In this document: positions 60,866-64,000 of the stretch, piece by piece
Layout of the letters: each line of letters opens with the position of its first letter
Numbering within the stretch: the stretch's first letter is position 1
From: Schistosoma haematobium
Taxonomy: Eukaryota; Platyhelminthes; Trematoda; Strigeidida; Schistosomatidae
Reading direction: 5' to 3'
Length of the DNA stretch: 64,000 nt
NCBI RefSeq assembly: GCF_000699445.3
Contig: NC_067195.1
Span: 64,848,591 to 64,912,590, forward strand
Notes under the pieces: generated by a model
The model's database searches: none
What the model saw: the letters and a program-made list of their open reading frames with translations, nothing else
Told to the model about the DNA's origin: nothing
Translations under genes and position numbers: made by a program

Positions 60866-63349
60866 CCATTAAACTTACTGAAGACCACATATGTGTATAA
60901 CTGTTCTATAAATGCTTCCATAACCACACTCTTCAGCCTATTTTCGAAACATCCTACACAGTAGTGGTTGATTTATAATTACTTTTGAGTATTATTGTCT
61001 TTTCAGGAATGACTACCATTTTTTCATGGTAATCAACATGGATTATCTGTCTAAGTTATCTTTCTTCATTATTGTGTTAAACAGATATTATGTTAGCGCT
61101 GTTTCGCAAGTTCTTATCAATCCTAATCTAGACGGTTCTAACTTCATTTCATAGATGGCAAGGGCTTCTGCTGTTTTGTTCACTCACTGTGAATAATGGT
61201 AGAACTGATTTGATTCTCTTGAATTGACTTAACAAAAACTTTCTAATCTCTTGGAGTTGTATAATTCCAGTAAAATGTTTGATTATGAGTTTCCACTTGG
61301 TTTTTGTTTATATTTTTCCAATAATTGACAAGAATATCGATTATTTAAGTAAATACATTTATTCTGTTGCATCGTACCCGTTAAATGTAGTTATCTTTTT
61401 TCTTCGCCATACTCAAGAAGTTTATTCTCATCTGTTATTCAGGAATATCTATAATATTGTGTAAACCTATATATATATATATATAGTATGTCATTAGGAT
61501 AAATAAAAATCTTATATATCCACTTGTTTTGGTGTTCTTTAGTGTTTTCATCAAGCTAATTTTAACTGTCAGTAATGGATTAAAAATTTCATAGCTTTCT
61601 TTTGATCCCCATTCATGGTATAAATATGGTTTTAATAAAACTAGTAATATCATGCAAAATTTAAATAAATATAGCCATAGACAACAGCACATTTACATTG
61701 TCTTATTACTAGTGATGTTGATCTGCTATCCATATCTATCCCTTTGCAATACCGATCAACATTTATGTTAGCATTCCACATGATTGCATTAATTCATGGT
61801 AGTTTGATTGCACAGGTGTAGGTAATTCGCACACATATAACAAACATGTTTAATTGAAATGATTTCAAAATAAGGTTTCTCTCTATTTTATTGTCGGGAG
61901 GTTTTGAAAAATATTGGGAGATTTTCATCGTGTGTAAAATATGGTTTCTACTGAAAGTTTCAGTTTTTTTTATAGTGATGTATTTTTTTCTGTCCTTTTG
62001 ATTTTAGTTTTATGAAAGTAACTAATTTGTGAAGTCAATAAATTTTAATCGTTACAGAATTAAGTTATTCGGAATTATTCCTAAAATGAATATTAGACTG
62101 ACTTTTTCTTATTCGTTTGCCAATTAGATACTGTATTTACAAAAGTTCCTTTTTCAAATTTTCCTTATCACATTACAAAACTTGAAAAAATACAGTTTGT
62201 CTTAATGTACAGTAATATTTAACCTTTAATGATCGTGTTCATCAATAATATAACCGGCTCTCTTTTATTTGTTTTGTTTTACCGAACTGAATCTATAACG
62301 TTCCGTTCCTGTTATGAATGCTTACTGTTAGAAATGCTATTTCATCCCGTTAAGAGCATAAATCCACTACAGGCGAAAAATCATCATAAAGACATGAATA
62401 TGTTTGCTCAGGATGTGTATAATTTTCATTAATATCTGAAACCTTTAACTCGAATTTTCACTTGGTTACATTTATATTCCACACTGGTCATTGAAAAACA
62501 AAACGTTTATTGCTAAATTACAATTGTTTAGGCTAGAATTAGGTCCCATAGTTTCATAATTTATCGATAGATATTAACCATCAAGTTCATTTTGAAAAAG
62601 TAGTTTACCTAGACAATGGGACGTCTGGTTGTGGAAATACAAATCAATAATTATGGCAAACATTGTTTAGCCATAGAACTGTTCTTCATCTAGGGTTCGA
62701 CATATTTTTCGCTTATCATTTGTTTGATATCGATTCACATTAAGAAAATTTTTACTTTTGGATTGCGGAATAGATTAATTTATGATTTCTAAGTAAAAAT
62801 AGTCTTAATAATAATAGCGTAAACAAATAAATTTAATGTTTTGGAGCTGTGCAGAAACAGTTTATATAATATAAGCATTTTACTCACTATACTTTTGCAA
62901 CATAAAACTAATTATCAATTACACTTTTATTGACCAAACTACTATTTAAAAAAAGTTTAGTAAAGAAAAGGGACGTAACAGTGACCACGCCTTAAGAAAA
63001 AATATTTATATCAGTTCTTGTCACACTTGGGCCATGTACTTGTCTTTTTTTAGTTTTGTCAATTTAAATAGTGCTTACCTGTCGCCTAGACTACTACTCG
63101 CTTATGACGTTTCATTTAAAATGGTAGAGAGCTATTGTTTTGCTTTATATTCCGTGATATTGAGGAAGAAACAGATTGCAGGCTGTTTTTGTTAAATCAT
63201 ATTTTCAATTAATAAAATACTTTAGTGTTATTTTTTCAATATTCATAATATGTTTAAATATATCTATCGTGTTTGACTTATGGCTAGTGAAGTGATTAAA
63301 TTGATTTCAATTCATTTTTGTATTGTTTGTTTGAATCTTCGCATTGATG
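60866..63349. other. MARK intron, AT-rich
   Basis: No coding or repeat signal apart from a short (TA)n run at about 61468-61487. Confidence 0.4.
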
Positions 63350-63524
63350 TTCAGGACTGCAATTGATCAGTCTCTTATTGGCATACGTGCATCCTGTGCG
63401 GATTGCCTTGATATTGCCCTAAGTCATAAGCATTGTAAGTAATGCTTGTACTGGAGTGAATATCAGCTCTGGGATGCAGGTACACCCGGCTAACGAGTCC
63501 TAAATAGGACGAAACTCGCGCCAC
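63350..63524 (+). mobile_element. Sm-alpha-like SINE with hammerhead motif
   Basis: The sequence GATCAGTCTCTTATTGGCAT, then CATCCTGTGCGGATTGCC, GGAGTGAATATCAGCTCTGG and GATGCAGGTACACCCGG is recognisable as the schistosome Sm-alpha family, a pol III-type retroposon that encodes a hammerhead ribozyme (established). The ribozyme part covers about 63470-63524. Confidence 0.85.
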
Positions 63525-63530
63525 CATTCA
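63472..63530 (+). ncRNA. Hammerhead ribozyme motif, mutated core
   Basis: CTAACGA (63490-63496) stands where the core box CTGANGA is required. Stem II GTCC/GGAC with loop TAAATA (63497-63510) is intact, and GAAA is at 63511-63514. G to A at the third base of the box (63492) should abolish cleavage, and the expected GTC cleavage triplet reads GCC (about 63520-63522). Confidence 0.75.
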
Positions 63531-64000
63531 TCTTGGCTTAAATTGATTTCAGTTTTCGAAAATCATTTCTGTGTTAACCAAGTATTTTAATAGGCCCCAA
63601 ACGCACTTTCTATTTACTTCATCAGAAAAAAAAACCAGCAGATGAAAAATACTTAGCTAGGCAAATGCTCTTAGGAGACGTTGGAGTTAATATATGTGAT
63701 ACATACAAGTTAAATATATTCCGAACTCTTTAGCTCTTAGGGTTTTATTTGGTTACTCAGTACTAACAAGTATAGACTTTAACGAAGCTTCTGTTGATGG
63801 CTTATAAACTTTTAATGACTGTAGTCAGTATCTTGGTTTTTATGAATGATGTTGATGAATTAATAAATGGAGCATTTGGGTGCATACTCCTCTACTTTGC
63901 TACCAAGCACGTTAAGTATTGGACGGAGTTTTATACTCTGAACTGGATGGTTTGGTTATGGAGCTTTCATTATTCTTCTGAACATCATTAGCACAAACTT
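63531..64000. other. MARK intron, end of window
   Basis: No exon or repeat was recognised. A short ORF at 63794-63991 shows no known domain. Confidence 0.35.

Noticed and set aside
1..64000. CRISPR arrays, rRNA or operons
   Set aside because: No regularly spaced direct repeats, no rRNA-like blocks; gene structure is eukaryotic.

Overview
The window looks like nuclear DNA of a blood fluke (Schistosoma or a close trematode relative). It is AT-rich, and its genes are split into small GT-AG exons separated by kilobase introns packed with retroelements. The repeat set fits schistosomes: a Sm-alpha-type SINE with a hammerhead ribozyme motif, RTE-like and CR1-like non-LTR elements, a Penelope-like element, and LTR elements with a tRNA-Trp-like primer site. 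The species cannot be fixed from the sequence alone.

Two protein-kinase genes are visible, pointing away from each other. On the minus strand (28697 down to 5372) is a germinal-centre kinase of the GCK-III class (MST3/STK24/STK25/MST4 type). I could join nine coding exons with matching phases into one 624-residue frame: an N-terminal kinase domain, a long acidic and Ser-rich linker, and a C-terminal helical segment of the kind that binds CCM3/PDCD10 in this family. On the plus strand, 55683-56345 is the first coding exon of a MARK/PAR-1 kinase: a low-complexity N-terminal extension, then the start of the kinase domain. Its remaining exons were not found and probably lie beyond the window.

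The rest is almost entirely repeats. Region 838-3010 (-) is a broken RTE element, with a near-identical defective copy at 57912-59575 (+). The kinase introns hold two SINE-like elements (5925-6400 and 19882-20405), a Penelope-like element (6402-8287), several RTE fragments, a tRNA-like/RTE chimera (23352-23860), a small inverted-repeat element (27138-27424) and microsatellites.

The 27 kb between the kinases is a nest of transposons. A CR1-like element (about 30030-38065) has a recent non-coding LTR element (30720-34302) inside its ORF1, and older repeats in its middle. A second CR1-like element with endonuclease and reverse transcriptase lies at 40350-44530 (-). A second copy of the LTR element lies at 46385-50006 in the opposite direction, a solo LTR at 45358-45775 and an LTR fragment at 39829-40045. 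Next to these, 50212-50830 is a foldback DNA element with about 220-base inverted arms, 8-base target duplications and telomere-like repeats. A Sm-alpha-like SINE with an inactivated hammerhead core lies at 63350-63524.

The strongest second-look items are the paired non-autonomous LTR elements (complete with target duplications and a mosaic divergence pattern), the telomere-motif-bearing foldback family, and the several small retroposons whose 3' ends match RTE-type LINE tails.
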